From CAYRLZ01 sp964425275 (GTDB lineage Bacteria; Hydrothermota; Tepidihabitantia; Tepidihabitantales; JBDRVQ01): DNA of 28,782 bases. The stretch covers positions 1 through 28,782 of the forward strand of contig CAYRLZ010000008.1 in the NCBI GenBank assembly GCA_964425275.1, in the 5' to 3' direction. The stretch's first letter is position 1. The number at the start of each line of letters is the position of its first letter. The translations under genes and the position numbers were made by a program. Positions 1-8,100 of the stretch are shown here, piece after piece. Under the pieces are notes generated by a model. It did not search any database. It worked only from the letters and a program-made list of their open reading frames with translations, and was not told where the DNA came from.

Positions 1-186
1 TCCCTTACTCTATCCCTTCCTTAACCCCTTTCCCTGCCGCCTTCTCTTGCCCTCTCTCTTACCCTTTCTTAATGCCTTAGTCTATCTCCCTCTGATACGC
101 TCCCTAATAGGCTCTCTTGGTCTCTCCCTGTGCCTTTCCCTGTGTCTCCCTCTAAATCTCCCAACCTCTTTTCCAATCCCTTTCTC
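1..186 (-). repeat. Degenerate hexamer-phased polypurine tract, copy A (cut by window edge)
   Basis: The + strand is almost wholly pyrimidine; read on the minus strand it is a run of purine-rich hexamers of the type AAGGGA, TAGAGT, GAGGGC, CAGGGA kept in a 6-nt register. Bases 1-90 (minus strand) align without a gap, in 15 hexamers, to 9542-9631 (plus strand) with 73 of 90 identities by hand count. Similarity continues through 91-117 against 9515-9541. It is therefore an inverted, diverged copy of the tract at 9461-9707. Hexamers containing TAG or TAA put stops in the purine strand, so I do not read it as coding. The left end lies outside the window. Confidence 0.75.
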
Positions 187-216
187 AAATTAGAAAAAAG
201 ATGTGTCGCAATCCCG

Positions 217-235
217 ATTTTGAAAATGTCAAAAT
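217..235. repeat. Perfect palindrome ATTTTGA-N5-TCAAAAT
   Basis: Seven-base arms at 217-223 and 229-235 flank a 5-nt centre. The surrounding 216-239 recurs at 441-465 (one gap, about 21 of 24 bases shared), where the palindrome is imperfect. One copy lies upstream of the predicted promoter at 375-402 and the other lies between that promoter and the start codon at 481. The arrangement resembles paired operator sites, but no regulator is identified. Confidence 0.4.
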
Positions 236-307
236 CCTCACGGATTAACTCCAAATCCATCACTTTTACATTAGAATTTAGGATTTCATTTGTTAGGATT
301 ATTGTGT

Positions 308-324
308 GCGATGAATTGCATCGC
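308..324. repeat. Perfect inverted repeat GCGATG-N5-CATCGC
   Basis: Six-base arms at 308-313 and 319-324 flank a 5-nt centre (AATTG). It sits about 50 bp upstream of the -35 box at 375 and is not followed by a T-run. An operator or a short hairpin is possible; function unknown. Confidence 0.4.
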
Positions 325-374
325 TGTATTATGACACAGCCTCATAAATACTCTCTATTAGTAAATCCGTTCTC

Positions 375-402
375 TTGACAGAGGTGGAAGATGGGGTAAA
401 AT
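375..402 (+). promoter_or_regulatory. Sigma70-type promoter for the 481-4478 operon
   Basis: TTGACA at 375-380, a 16-bp spacer, then TAAAAT at 397-402. The expected transcription start is near 409, which gives a leader of about 70 nt before the ATG at 481. The leader contains the second copy of the palindromic repeat (441-465) and no clear Shine-Dalgarno. Spacer length matches the other promoters in this window. Confidence 0.5.
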
Positions 403-440
403 TATATGTGGTTTAAAACTCAAAACTAAGGTGGTTTTGC

Positions 441-465
441 GATTTGGAAAAATGTTAAAATCCTC
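441..465. repeat. Second, imperfect copy of the 216-239 palindromic repeat
   Basis: This resembles 216-239 with one inserted base. The arms are ATTTGGA (442-448) and TTAAAAT (455-461), so the dyad is weakened but visible. It ends 15 nt before the start codon of the 481 gene, within the predicted leader. Confidence 0.35.
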
Positions 466-480
466 TAAGACTTTTATATT

Positions 481-1350
481 ATGAAATTGCGACAATTAGC
501 CTTTATCTTTTGTCTTTTGCTTGTCGTATGCGGTCCGCGGTTTACCCAACGCCCACCAGAAAGAAGAGAGGGTGGAGATTGGCAAGCATCTTGGGAGGCG
601 GGAGTGAAGGTTGTTAATTTTACTCTGGACTATGATGGAAAATTACTTCTCCTTTTGGCGCCAGGTGAATATCTGATAAAGGTTGATACCAATTTTTCCT
701 CAGCCGAGACGATTTATCTACCAAAACGAATCTTTCAACCAAAAAAGGTCCTCGCCAATTTCTCTTTTCTCTTTATCGCTAATGCCCAGCAGATTTTTAT
801 CTATGACCGGAGAGAAAGGAATTTTCAGAAGATTATACATCTCCGGAATATCCTCCCGTTTGGTCTAAGTGGGGGGCAAGCACGGCCCAGTGAATTGTTA
901 GATTTTTCTTTGGCACCATCCGGGGAGGTGGTCCTGGCGCGCAGGGGTGAGGGTAGATTGATTAAGTTAGATTTATTTTTTAATCCGGTTGAATTCACTT
1001 CTCTGCGGATTGATTTTCTACCCCAATCCCTGGCTTTCCAGGGGGATGACTTGTATCTTCTTAATCAAAGGAAATCCCGGATAGAGGTTTATAATCGGCT
1101 CGGATTATTGATTGACTCCTTTCCCCTTTTAACATTTTCCAAAGATATGAGATTTTTTCCCAATCAGCCAAAAGATGCCCTTTATCTCTTCTCCCAAAAG
1201 GGAAGGCTATTTATCTTAAATGAGGGTAAGTTCTCTTCAGTTGCCCAGACAATTGAAGACCTAAATGGTCAAATCCTTTCCGCCCTGCGCCAAAACCGCT
1301 CTTTTTTTATTTTAACCAGTGACGGCAAGATTTATAAAATAACCAATTGA
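481..1350 (+). CDS. Exported beta-propeller-like protein (possible lipoprotein)
   Basis: A 289-residue protein of unknown function. Residues 1-17 form a signal sequence: basic start, hydrophobic core, then LLVVC. Cys17 followed by Gly resembles a lipobox, but Val at -1 is unusual, so lipidation is uncertain. From about residue 40 to the end, short beta-strand units recur with patterns such as LAPGEYLIKVD, NAQQIFIYD, GRLIKLD and SRIEVYNRLG. This suggests an NHL/YncE-like propeller of around six blades; no catalytic residues are evident. The downstream gene starts at TTG 1347, inside this gene's TGA, so the two are almost certainly translated together. I infer an envelope role as partner of the next protein. 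No clear Shine-Dalgarno precedes ATG 481. Confidence 0.75.
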   Translation: MKLRQLAFIFCLLLVVCGPRFTQRPPERREGGDWQASWEAGVKVVNFTLDYDGKLLLLLAPGEYLIKVDTNFSSAETIYLPKRIFQPKKVLANFSFLFIANAQQIFIYDRRERNFQKIIHLRNILPFGLSGGQARPSELLDFSLAPSGEVVLARRGEGRLIKLDLFFNPVEFTSLRIDFLPQSLAFQGDDLYLLNQRKSRIEVYNRLGLLIDSFPLLTFSKDMRFFPNQPKDALYLFSQKGRLFILNEGKFSSVAQTIEDLNGQILSALRQNRSFFILTSDGKIYKITN

Positions 1351-4300
1351 AGCAAGATAATCGTATCTTTCCATTGGTGGTATCAGGTTTATGTCTGCTC
1401 GCCGGTTTAGGGCTTCTGGGTTTTGATAAAAAAGAAGAGGTCTGGGAAATCTCTGATTGTAAAATAAAGAGTTTGCGTTTGAAGAATAAGTTTCTCTTGA
1501 AGGACTCAATTTATGTCTTCTTCGGTGATTCGCTTCTTAGTCAAGATGCCTATGATGTAAGTTATGAGGCCGGGGAGATAGTTTTTCACGATTCGGTTCC
1601 GACAGGAACCCGAATAAAGGTTGTCTATTATTATCTGCCTTTACAGAGGTTAAAATTAGAATATGCCCGTTACCAATTGGTAGCGGCTCCGGCCGAAACA
1701 ATTGATAAGGAGAAAAAAGGGAAGAAAGAAGAGAAGCCCGATGCTTCGCTCTTTATTTCCGAAGAGGAACTTTCCCTTAATGGGTCAAAACTTCTTGGCT
1801 TCTCTTATTCTAAGGAGGGATTGACAATTGAGCAGTCAACTGATTTAAGGGTGAAGGGTAAATTGAGTGGTGTCGGCGTTGAACTATTCATTCAGGACCG
1901 GGGTCAGCCAGAATTAGAAGAGGGTTTTACAAAGGAGTTCCGGGAATTGGAGGCGGTCTCATTGGTTCTCAGCCGAGAGCCGAACCGTTTGACCTTCGGT
2001 GATTTTGAAAACTTAACGCCTTTTGCCGAATTTGGTAATATCAAAAGAAAAGGGCAGGGGATAAAATTTGCGAGGGAGAAAGATTACAGCGATAAGGTGT
2101 CGGTCAGTTATCAGAGACCAAAGAATAAATTAGGGGTTCAAGAATTTTTCGGCGTTGACGGAAAGAAAGGACCATATATCTTAACCGCCGAGGGAAGGAG
2201 GGTTTCGGTAATTACCGGTAGCGAAGAAGTTTATCTGAATGGTGAGCGATTAAAGAGGGGAGAGGGTAATGACTATCAGATAAATTATTCCCAGGGCGAG
2301 TTGACATTTACCAATCGGGTTCGGATAAATTCCCTCTCCCGGATTGAGGTGCGGTTTTTATATAAGGCGGAAGATTATGAGCGGGATTTTTATTCGCTAT
2401 TCTTAGAAGAAAAGATGGCATCGCTTCGGTTAGCCTTTTCCGGATTTCAAGAGGGCGATGTCTCGGATTATAATTTTTCTCACCCAATCAGTGAGGACGA
2501 GAAACGTTTCCTAGCAACGATTGGTGATGATACAACAAAGGCCTATCTCTCCGGGGAGAGGTATGTTGGTAAAAATAAAGGGGACTATAAGAAGGAAAAC
2601 GGCCGGTTCGTCTATGTCGGAAAAGATAGTGGTGATTATGAGGTGAGTTTCTCATTTTTTGGCGATGGTCTTGGTGATTATATTTATGACAATCGGATTA
2701 ATGCCTATTCTTATGTTGGTGAAGGGCGGGGTCGCTATCGGCCAAAGGTGAAGATTTCTCTGCCGCAGAAAAGGCAGGTCCTGTCACCAGTCATTGCTTA
2801 TTCACCATCAACTCCCTTGTCCCTTTCGCTTCAAGGTATTTTAATCAACAACGACCTAAATACCTTCTCAACAAAGGATGATAATGATAATCTTGGTCTT
2901 GGCTATAATCTTGGGGGGGAATATAAAGAGGAAAAATTTAATCTTAGAGTTAAAAGAAAGGGGTATATGAAGAATTATCATTTCCCAGAAGAAGCGGAGA
3001 GGGATTTTGTTTATCGCTGGGGTGAGACGAAGGATAGCGTGAAGAGTATCAATCTCTTAGAGGGGAATTTTTTGCCCTTTAAATTTTTCGGTCTAAATTT
3101 TGGCGCTGGCCTCTTGGAGAAGACAAGAAGGGTCACACTCTTTTCCAGCCGGGTTTCCTTTCCCTTCTTATCCTTGGGACTGGAAAAGGCCGGAAGGAAT
3201 TTAAGGGGCGATTTTCGGATTGCGCCAAAAATTCATCAGGTAAAACCAGAACTTTTCTTCTTTGAGGAACAAAGACCCGAAGAGAAAAACTTAACTTACC
3301 GACCGGCAATTACTTTTTCTCCTTTCGGGCAAGAGATAACCGCTGGTTGGGAAGAGCAAAGAAGATATAAGAAGGAAGGTGTTTATTGGGTGAAAGAGAA
3401 GTTACAGCAGCGGGTGACTGGAGAGGTAAAGATAAAAAATTCGGTGGTTTCTTTTATTGGGCTTCTCGGTCGCGAGGGTAGTAGAGACTTAAAATCCGGG
3501 GATGAGATGAGACAAAATTTTGCTGATGCCCAAATCTCCTTGACCGAATGGAAAGGAATCAGTCTTTTCTCGGAATATTCTCTTTTACATAAGGGGACCG
3601 AAGAAAAGGAGGTGAATTATATTAAGGTAGAAGAAGGGAAGGGGGATTATCGGAAAGACCCGAATACGGGACAATACTTCTATCACCCGAAGGGGGACTA
3701 CATCCGAGTCTTTGTGCCGACCGGAAGGATCCAACCGGCTCAAGAAAGAAATCTTAAAGGGCATATTGGGTTAAATCCGATAAGACCGTTCACTATCTCT
3801 TTAAACCTGGCTGGTCAAGAACAGAAGAGCGATACCGCCTCTTTCTTAAAGACCGAGGAATTGAGTTCCGAGTTTACCTATAATCTTCTTTCCGACTTAC
3901 GCCTTGTTTTTAATAAAAATTATCATTCCTATCAGGATAGAAATTTTTATTATGAGAATAACCGTCAGGAACAAGACCAGAATTCATTTCGGCTGGAAAA
4001 GGAATTTGGCGCGTATTGGAAACTTACTCCACATTTGGAGTTAAATAATCAACGACAATATCGGCTGGGGCTTCTGGCCCGAAGATTAACCGAGAAAAAC
4101 CTAATCGTTGAGAATTTCTTTGGTTTTGCCTTTAATTTAGACCTAAAGGTTGGTTTAGGAGAGACTTATGGCGAGGAGGTTATTATTGGTGATAGTTTTA
4201 AGATTATTAAGAATGAGTTCGGAATTGGACGTCGGTTTTCCATTAAGAAAAATACATCTCTTTTTTTGGGTTTTGACTTAACCAGGAGGATAAGTCAGGA

Positions 4301-4478
4301 TGAATTACCTTATGACTTAGGTCTAACTGAGCCTTTGGGTTATAGTTATGAGTTTCGGATAGAAGGTAGTCGGTACCAGCGAGAGAATCTGAGCATTTCT
4401 TTCAGTTATTCTTTGAAGAAATTACCCCAAGAGGCACTTGACCATATCCTCAATTCCCGCCTCGTGATAAATTTTTGA
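1347..4478 (+). CDS. Large outer-membrane barrel-like surface protein with repeated strand modules
   Basis: A 1043-residue protein, not recognised as a named family. The TTG start at 1347 overlaps the previous gene's TGA; it gives a signal peptide (hydrophobic residues 8-25) and there is no better start nearby. Two similar modules, around residues 52-98 and 294-341, follow the pattern of VYL/VFFG, a DY motif, xYxxGxxxF, then IxVxYxY. Residues 405-467 contain a ladder of G-D-Y motifs (KGDY, SGDY, LGDY), and the motif recurs as KGDY twice in the later region encoded near 3640-3700. The second half is rich in alternating hydrophobic and polar beta strands, and the protein ends in Phe, as BAM-dependent outer-membrane barrels usually do. 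I infer an outer-membrane protein working with the propeller protein upstream. It might be distantly related to T9SS SprA-type proteins, but I cannot show that. Confidence 0.8.
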   Translation: MKQDNRIFPLVVSGLCLLAGLGLLGFDKKEEVWEISDCKIKSLRLKNKFLLKDSIYVFFGDSLLSQDAYDVSYEAGEIVFHDSVPTGTRIKVVYYYLPLQRLKLEYARYQLVAAPAETIDKEKKGKKEEKPDASLFISEEELSLNGSKLLGFSYSKEGLTIEQSTDLRVKGKLSGVGVELFIQDRGQPELEEGFTKEFRELEAVSLVLSREPNRLTFGDFENLTPFAEFGNIKRKGQGIKFAREKDYSDKVSVSYQRPKNKLGVQEFFGVDGKKGPYILTAEGRRVSVITGSEEVYLNGERLKRGEGNDYQINYSQGELTFTNRVRINSLSRIEVRFLYKAEDYERDFYSLFLEEKMASLRLAFSGFQEGDVSDYNFSHPISEDEKRFLATIGDDTTKAYLSGERYVGKNKGDYKKENGRFVYVGKDSGDYEVSFSFFGDGLGDYIYDNRINAYSYVGEGRGRYRPKVKISLPQKRQVLSPVIAYSPSTPLSLSLQGILINNDLNTFSTKDDNDNLGLGYNLGGEYKEEKFNLRVKRKGYMKNYHFPEEAERDFVYRWGETKDSVKSINLLEGNFLPFKFFGLNFGAGLLEKTRRVTLFSSRVSFPFLSLGLEKAGRNLRGDFRIAPKIHQVKPELFFFEEQRPEEKNLTYRPAITFSPFGQEITAGWEEQRRYKKEGVYWVKEKLQQRVTGEVKIKNSVVSFIGLLGREGSRDLKSGDEMRQNFADAQISLTEWKGISLFSEYSLLHKGTEEKEVNYIKVEEGKGDYRKDPNTGQYFYHPKGDYIRVFVPTGRIQPAQERNLKGHIGLNPIRPFTISLNLAGQEQKSDTASFLKTEELSSEFTYNLLSDLRLVFNKNYHSYQDRNFYYENNRQEQDQNSFRLEKEFGAYWKLTPHLELNNQRQYRLGLLARRLTEKNLIVENFFGFAFNLDLKVGLGETYGEEVIIGDSFKIIKNEFGIGRRFSIKKNTSLFLGFDLTRRISQDELPYDLGLTEPLGYSYEFRIEGSRYQRENLSISFSYSLKKLPQEALDHILNSRLVINF

Positions 4479-4482
4479 TATT

Positions 4483-4510
4483 AGATATAAATCTTATTTG
4501 GGATTTATCT
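4483..4510. terminator. Weak AT-rich hairpin between convergent genes
   Basis: AGATATAAATC (4483-4493) can pair with GATTTATCT (4502-4510), with a two-base bulge. It lies across the 15-bp gap between the convergent stops of the 1347 and 4494 genes and inside the end of the latter. A bidirectional terminator is plausible by position, but the stem is weak and there is no good U-tract. Confidence 0.25.
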
Positions 4511-5720
4511 CGGGATTGATATTTGATATTAGTTGAAGCAGGCTATCTCTTAAAGCAATGAATTGGGGCCGGAGTTCGGCCGGGACCGGTCCCTTTGGTG
4601 GGGCGGAGAGTTTTAAGGGATTTACCCAGGAATTACCAACGAGGACTTCAAAGTGAAGATGTGGTCCGGTGGCTAAGCCGGTGCGGCCAACATAACCGAT
4701 GATTTCACCCTGCCTTACCCGATAACCAGGGCGGATTCTTGTTTTAATTCGGGAGAGGTGACCATATTTTGTGACATAGTTATTGGGGTGACGGATGACC
4801 ACCAATTTTCCATATCCGCCTTTCCATCCGGAAAAAGTGACGACGCCATCGCCGAGCGCGGCGACGGGCGTTCCGGTTGGTGCTGCATAATCAACACCCC
4901 GATGGGGACGGACAATTCGCAGGATTGGATGGTATCGTCTCTTACTAAAACGGGAGGCGATATAAGAGTAGCGAAGCGGTGATTTGAGAAAGGCCTTCTT
5001 TAAGGCAATTCCGGCTAAATTGTAATAATCTCCCTGAAACCAGACCCCATAGAAATTACCGACCTTGCCTTTATAAATAGATAAAAGTATTCTACCGTAT
5101 CCGATAAATTTATCATCGGCATATTTTTTTTCAACCAGAAAGAAGAAGGAATCGCCTTTTTGGACTTCGCTGAAAAAGTCAATGTCCCATTCAAAGATTT
5201 CCGCATAGTTTATTGCCAATTCGGGCGATTTACTAATTTTTAGCAGGGATTGATAAAGGGAAGATGAGATTGAATCCCTCACGACCTCTAACTTGGTCTC
5301 CCTTTTTTGATAAACCGAAGCAAGGGTGATGCCGGAGGAGTCAAGAGATAACCGATAGATAGTCTCCGGATTTTTTTTGTAGTCAATCTTGGATAGGGTT
5401 TGATTTGGGGAATGCTTGAGATAAAGCAGAAGGGTCTCCCCAGTCTTTAAGGTTCTAAAATTTAATCCCGCCCTAGTTAAGGTTAAAAAAATATTTGCCC
5501 GCTGAGAGTCGGTGAGATAGGGGATGCGCGATAAAAGAGAGTGAAAGGTCTCACCGCGCTTCAAGGAGAAGGCAAGGGTATCGGTCTTGGAGCGGTGTGG
5601 TGTTTCCAATTTCCGCATTATCATTTCTCGGTCTTTTAATGTTTTCACAATATTGCGGAATAGAAAGAAAAAGAGGAGGGAAAGAAGGAGAAGGAGGATA
5701 AGAAAATAGATGCGCCGCAT
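4494..5720 (-). CDS. Membrane-anchored M23 (LytM) peptidoglycan peptidase, MepM-like
   Basis: A 408-residue protein with an N-terminal membrane anchor (residues 4-23). A region resembling the OapA/LysM-like part of MepM (YebA) follows at about 45-105, then a linker, then the M23 domain at about 260-370. The zinc and catalytic motifs are intact: HRGVD (His273, Asp277), YGHL (His321) and PHLHFE (His354, His356). Family members cut peptide cross-links in the cell wall, so this one should act in the periplasm as an endopeptidase. Its ATG shares one base with the TAA of the upstream glycosyltransferase gene, making it the last gene of the polysaccharide operon. The link suggests wall opening or remodelling tied to surface glycan export. 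The catalytic call is strong; the operon role is inference. Confidence 0.92.
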   Translation of the reverse strand: MRRIYFLILLLLLSLLFFFLFRNIVKTLKDREMIMRKLETPHRSKTDTLAFSLKRGETFHSLLSRIPYLTDSQRANIFLTLTRAGLNFRTLKTGETLLLYLKHSPNQTLSKIDYKKNPETIYRLSLDSSGITLASVYQKRETKLEVVRDSISSSLYQSLLKISKSPELAINYAEIFEWDIDFFSEVQKGDSFFFLVEKKYADDKFIGYGRILLSIYKGKVGNFYGVWFQGDYYNLAGIALKKAFLKSPLRYSYIASRFSKRRYHPILRIVRPHRGVDYAAPTGTPVAALGDGVVTFSGWKGGYGKLVVIRHPNNYVTKYGHLSRIKTRIRPGYRVRQGEIIGYVGRTGLATGPHLHFEVLVGNSWVNPLKLSAPPKGPVPAELRPQFIALRDSLLQLISNINPEINPK

Positions 5721-6745
5721 TAAGTTATTCTCTTATATAAAGCCAATAGTCTTTCCGCGGTTTGTAACCAGAGAAAGTTCTTTCGGATGTGTTCTCTTAA
5801 ATCACTCCCTTTTCTTTTTGCCAGTGCCTTTTTAATTCCTTTCTCAATGCTCTCTTCGGAATAAGGGTTCACATAAATTGCCAGGTCTTTATAATATTCT
5901 TCGGTGCCACCGTATTTGGTTATGACGACATTAGCTCCGGCTAAACCGGCTTCTAAGGCAGAAAGACCAGGGGTTTCATAAAAGGACGGGAGGCAGAAGA
6001 CCTGACAGGCGGCATAAGCCGATTCTAAAAGCGGCGAGGAATGGGGGATATGGTCAATAATTTTAATCCAAGGACACCTCTGGGCTTGCGCTAAACATTT
6101 TCTGCCGTATTCGTTATCCATAATCTTACCAATGAGGACGGCGGGGTGGCGGAGTTTTAAGAGAACCCTTAAAAGTCTTAGACAATTTTTTCTTCCCCAG
6201 CCGATATGACCGGTATAGAGAATAAAATCTTTTAGGCCATAGGTTTCAATAAATAAATCGGGTTTGGCATAATAGAACCTTTCTTCCACGCCATTCGGGA
6301 CGACTATCACCTTATCTTCTTTTATCCCAAGACCACGAGTTATTAGGAGTTTCTCCTTCTTGGTATTAGGAGCGACGATGTCCGCCAATGAGCATAGTTC
6401 TTTGACGTAGGTATGTTCGGTCCAGATACCGAAGAACCGACGGAGGAAAAGGGGGAAAGAAGTTAATAAGGAGAGAATGGTCGGTGAATAGCGGGAATAA
6501 AAGATTGGGGAGACGACAAGTTTTACCCTCAATCCCTTAATCACCTTTCCCAGATGATAAGTCGCCCCTTCAGTGGCAAAGAGATGGAAGAGGTCAAATT
6601 CTTTTAAATTGTAGTCAGTAAACTCTTTAAAGATTTCAACCCCAACCCCCAGTTTTTCTAAATATTTCTTTGACATCAAAAGTTGGGTCTTTGCCCCACC
6701 TTCCATTAGATTCAGTGCGGGGAAGGAGGCGAAGAGGACCTTCAT
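5720..6745 (-). CDS. GT4-family glycosyltransferase
   Basis: A 341-residue GT-B fold glycosyltransferase that probably transfers a sugar from a nucleotide donor to a growing surface glycan on the cytoplasmic side of the membrane. Signs are the N-terminal KVLFASFPA strand with a following Gly-Gly turn, the VVPNGV motif near 148, the YTGHIGWGRKN segment near 177-187, and the GT4 E-x7-E signature at Glu257 and Glu265 (ETPGLSALE). An in-frame ATG at 6781 would lengthen it by 12 residues, but ATG 6745 forms an ATGA overlap with the TGA of the upstream deacetylase gene and begins right at the first conserved strand, so I prefer it. The stop overlaps the start of the M23 peptidase by one base. The sugar and the acceptor cannot be told from sequence. 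Confidence 0.9.
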   Translation of the reverse strand: MKVLFASFPALNLMEGGAKTQLLMSKKYLEKLGVGVEIFKEFTDYNLKEFDLFHLFATEGATYHLGKVIKGLRVKLVVSPIFYSRYSPTILSLLTSFPLFLRRFFGIWTEHTYVKELCSLADIVAPNTKKEKLLITRGLGIKEDKVIVVPNGVEERFYYAKPDLFIETYGLKDFILYTGHIGWGRKNCLRLLRVLLKLRHPAVLIGKIMDNEYGRKCLAQAQRCPWIKIIDHIPHSSPLLESAYAACQVFCLPSFYETPGLSALEAGLAGANVVITKYGGTEEYYKDLAIYVNPYSEESIEKGIKKALAKRKGSDLREHIRKNFLWLQTAERLLALYKRIT

Positions 6746-8100
6746 TTTGTTTTGCCTTTTAAGTATTTGTTCACTTTCCACAATAAACCTTTTACCCTAA
6801 GTCTTAGGTTAGGAAAAAGTCCAAATTTTATCCTTTTAATTCTACGCAAATCAGCGGGAAAGTAAATACTTACTTTGGGTAAGGATTTAATATTCTCTCC
6901 GTCTTCAAGATACTCACCGCCTTCTTTTATGCGGTGGATGATTTTTCTCTCTTGGGCTATTTCCCTTTCCTTCCACCACCGGTAAAATTTCTCCATTGTT
7001 GTTAGCCAGATATCTCCTTTCTCTTTCAGATAGTTAAAAATTGAGTGGAATAATTCCGGAAATTGAGCGACGCGCTGGGGGTGGTCGTAGATGAATATTG
7101 GCAAGTAGTTTTGATACCGCCAGTTAATATAAGTTTTATAATACTCAAGCATCTCTTCGGGTGTAAATCCTGCCTCAAGGAGTCGCCCAACACCTATCGG
7201 GTGGCAAGGTATTTGGAGAAGAGGAAGCACCTTTCCCTTGATTACTGGGTAAAAGGGAAAATCATCGTAGGATAGAGAAAATTCCGAGGAGAAGGAAAAT
7301 TGTAAATCGGCAAGGACCTGATAAAGAGGCAGGTTAAAGGCGCCAAAGGGGGCAGCAAACCCCTTTACTTCAATGCCCCCGCCCTGAAGGATTTCTTTTC
7401 CTTTAAGGATGTTATCATAATTCCTTTGGTAATCAGGAAATAGAGTATGGACAAAGCAATGGAGTTGGATATCTTCGCCTTCTTTTTTTAGCCCAGCAAA
7501 GAGCGGAATAAATTTCTGATGTTCTTTGGTATTGATAAACCAGGTGCCCTGTATTCCAGTTTCTTTTAATAGTTGGTAGGTTTTCTTTATCTCCTTCTCT
7601 TGGGCAAAATCGGTATCAAGTCGGAAGATGAATGCTGACCGGAAACCATTGGGGTAATACCAGAGGTGTTGATATTCAATACCTTGCCAGTGATAAATCT
7701 GTCGCAGGCAGTTAAAGAAGAGTTTTCGGATATCACCCTTAGCGACAAGTGAGACGAATTCATAAGGGAATTTTTTTGGGTGAAAGTAAAAGTATTTTGG
7801 GCCGACACGGATATCACCAAGTGCCTGCTCTAAGGAGAAGGGAAGAACGATGATTTTTTCATTCGGATTTTCATAAATCCCTTCTTTTAATAAAAGCCCC
7901 TTACTTTCCAAGTCAATTATCCCGACACCCGAGAAGATTTCCCGCCTCTGGGGAAAGAGGGATTTGCTCTTTCCGATTTTTATCTTAGAAGAGAGGGGAG
8001 TTTGCGAACTGGCTAAATCAAAGATATGGTCTTCAATCGGAATAGGATTAAGGAGTCCTTCAATTTGGAGAAGTTGCCTCAGGAGGTCTTTATTTTTCAT
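6742..8100 (-). CDS. Polysaccharide deacetylase-like protein (NodB/CE4 fold) with N-terminal extension
   Basis: A 452-residue protein. Residues about 155-375 fit the NodB homology (CE4) fold: RLDTDF (Asp162, Asp164) in place of TFDDG, QLHCFVH (His214, His218) as metal ligands, APFG (250-253) as the third motif, and IYDHP (His340) near the end. Family members remove acetyl or similar groups from polysaccharides, using a metal ion. Residues 1-150 form an extra domain I do not recognise, and there is no signal peptide, so it may act in the cytoplasm. The ATG overlaps the flippase stop (ATGA at 8097-8100) and its own stop overlaps the next start, fixing both ends. The variant first motif means the exact reaction could differ from classical CE4 enzymes. 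Confidence 0.88.
   Translation of the reverse strand: MKNKDLLRQLLQIEGLLNPIPIEDHIFDLASSQTPLSSKIKIGKSKSLFPQRREIFSGVGIIDLESKGLLLKEGIYENPNEKIIVLPFSLEQALGDIRVGPKYFYFHPKKFPYEFVSLVAKGDIRKLFFNCLRQIYHWQGIEYQHLWYYPNGFRSAFIFRLDTDFAQEKEIKKTYQLLKETGIQGTWFINTKEHQKFIPLFAGLKKEGEDIQLHCFVHTLFPDYQRNYDNILKGKEILQGGGIEVKGFAAPFGAFNLPLYQVLADLQFSFSSEFSLSYDDFPFYPVIKGKVLPLLQIPCHPIGVGRLLEAGFTPEEMLEYYKTYINWRYQNYLPIFIYDHPQRVAQFPELFHSIFNYLKEKGDIWLTTMEKFYRWWKEREIAQERKIIHRIKEGGEYLEDGENIKSLPKVSIYFPADLRRIKRIKFGLFPNLRLRVKGLLWKVNKYLKGKTK

Noticed and set aside
69..378. Open frames on both strands through the pyrimidine-rich tract and its flank
   Set aside because: They arise from skewed hexamer composition, have no family likeness or ribosome-binding site, and overlap each other.
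1347..4478. SprA (T9SS translocon) assignment for the large outer-membrane protein
   Set aside because: It is less than half the length of known SprA and I could not match its motifs with confidence; kept as unassigned.
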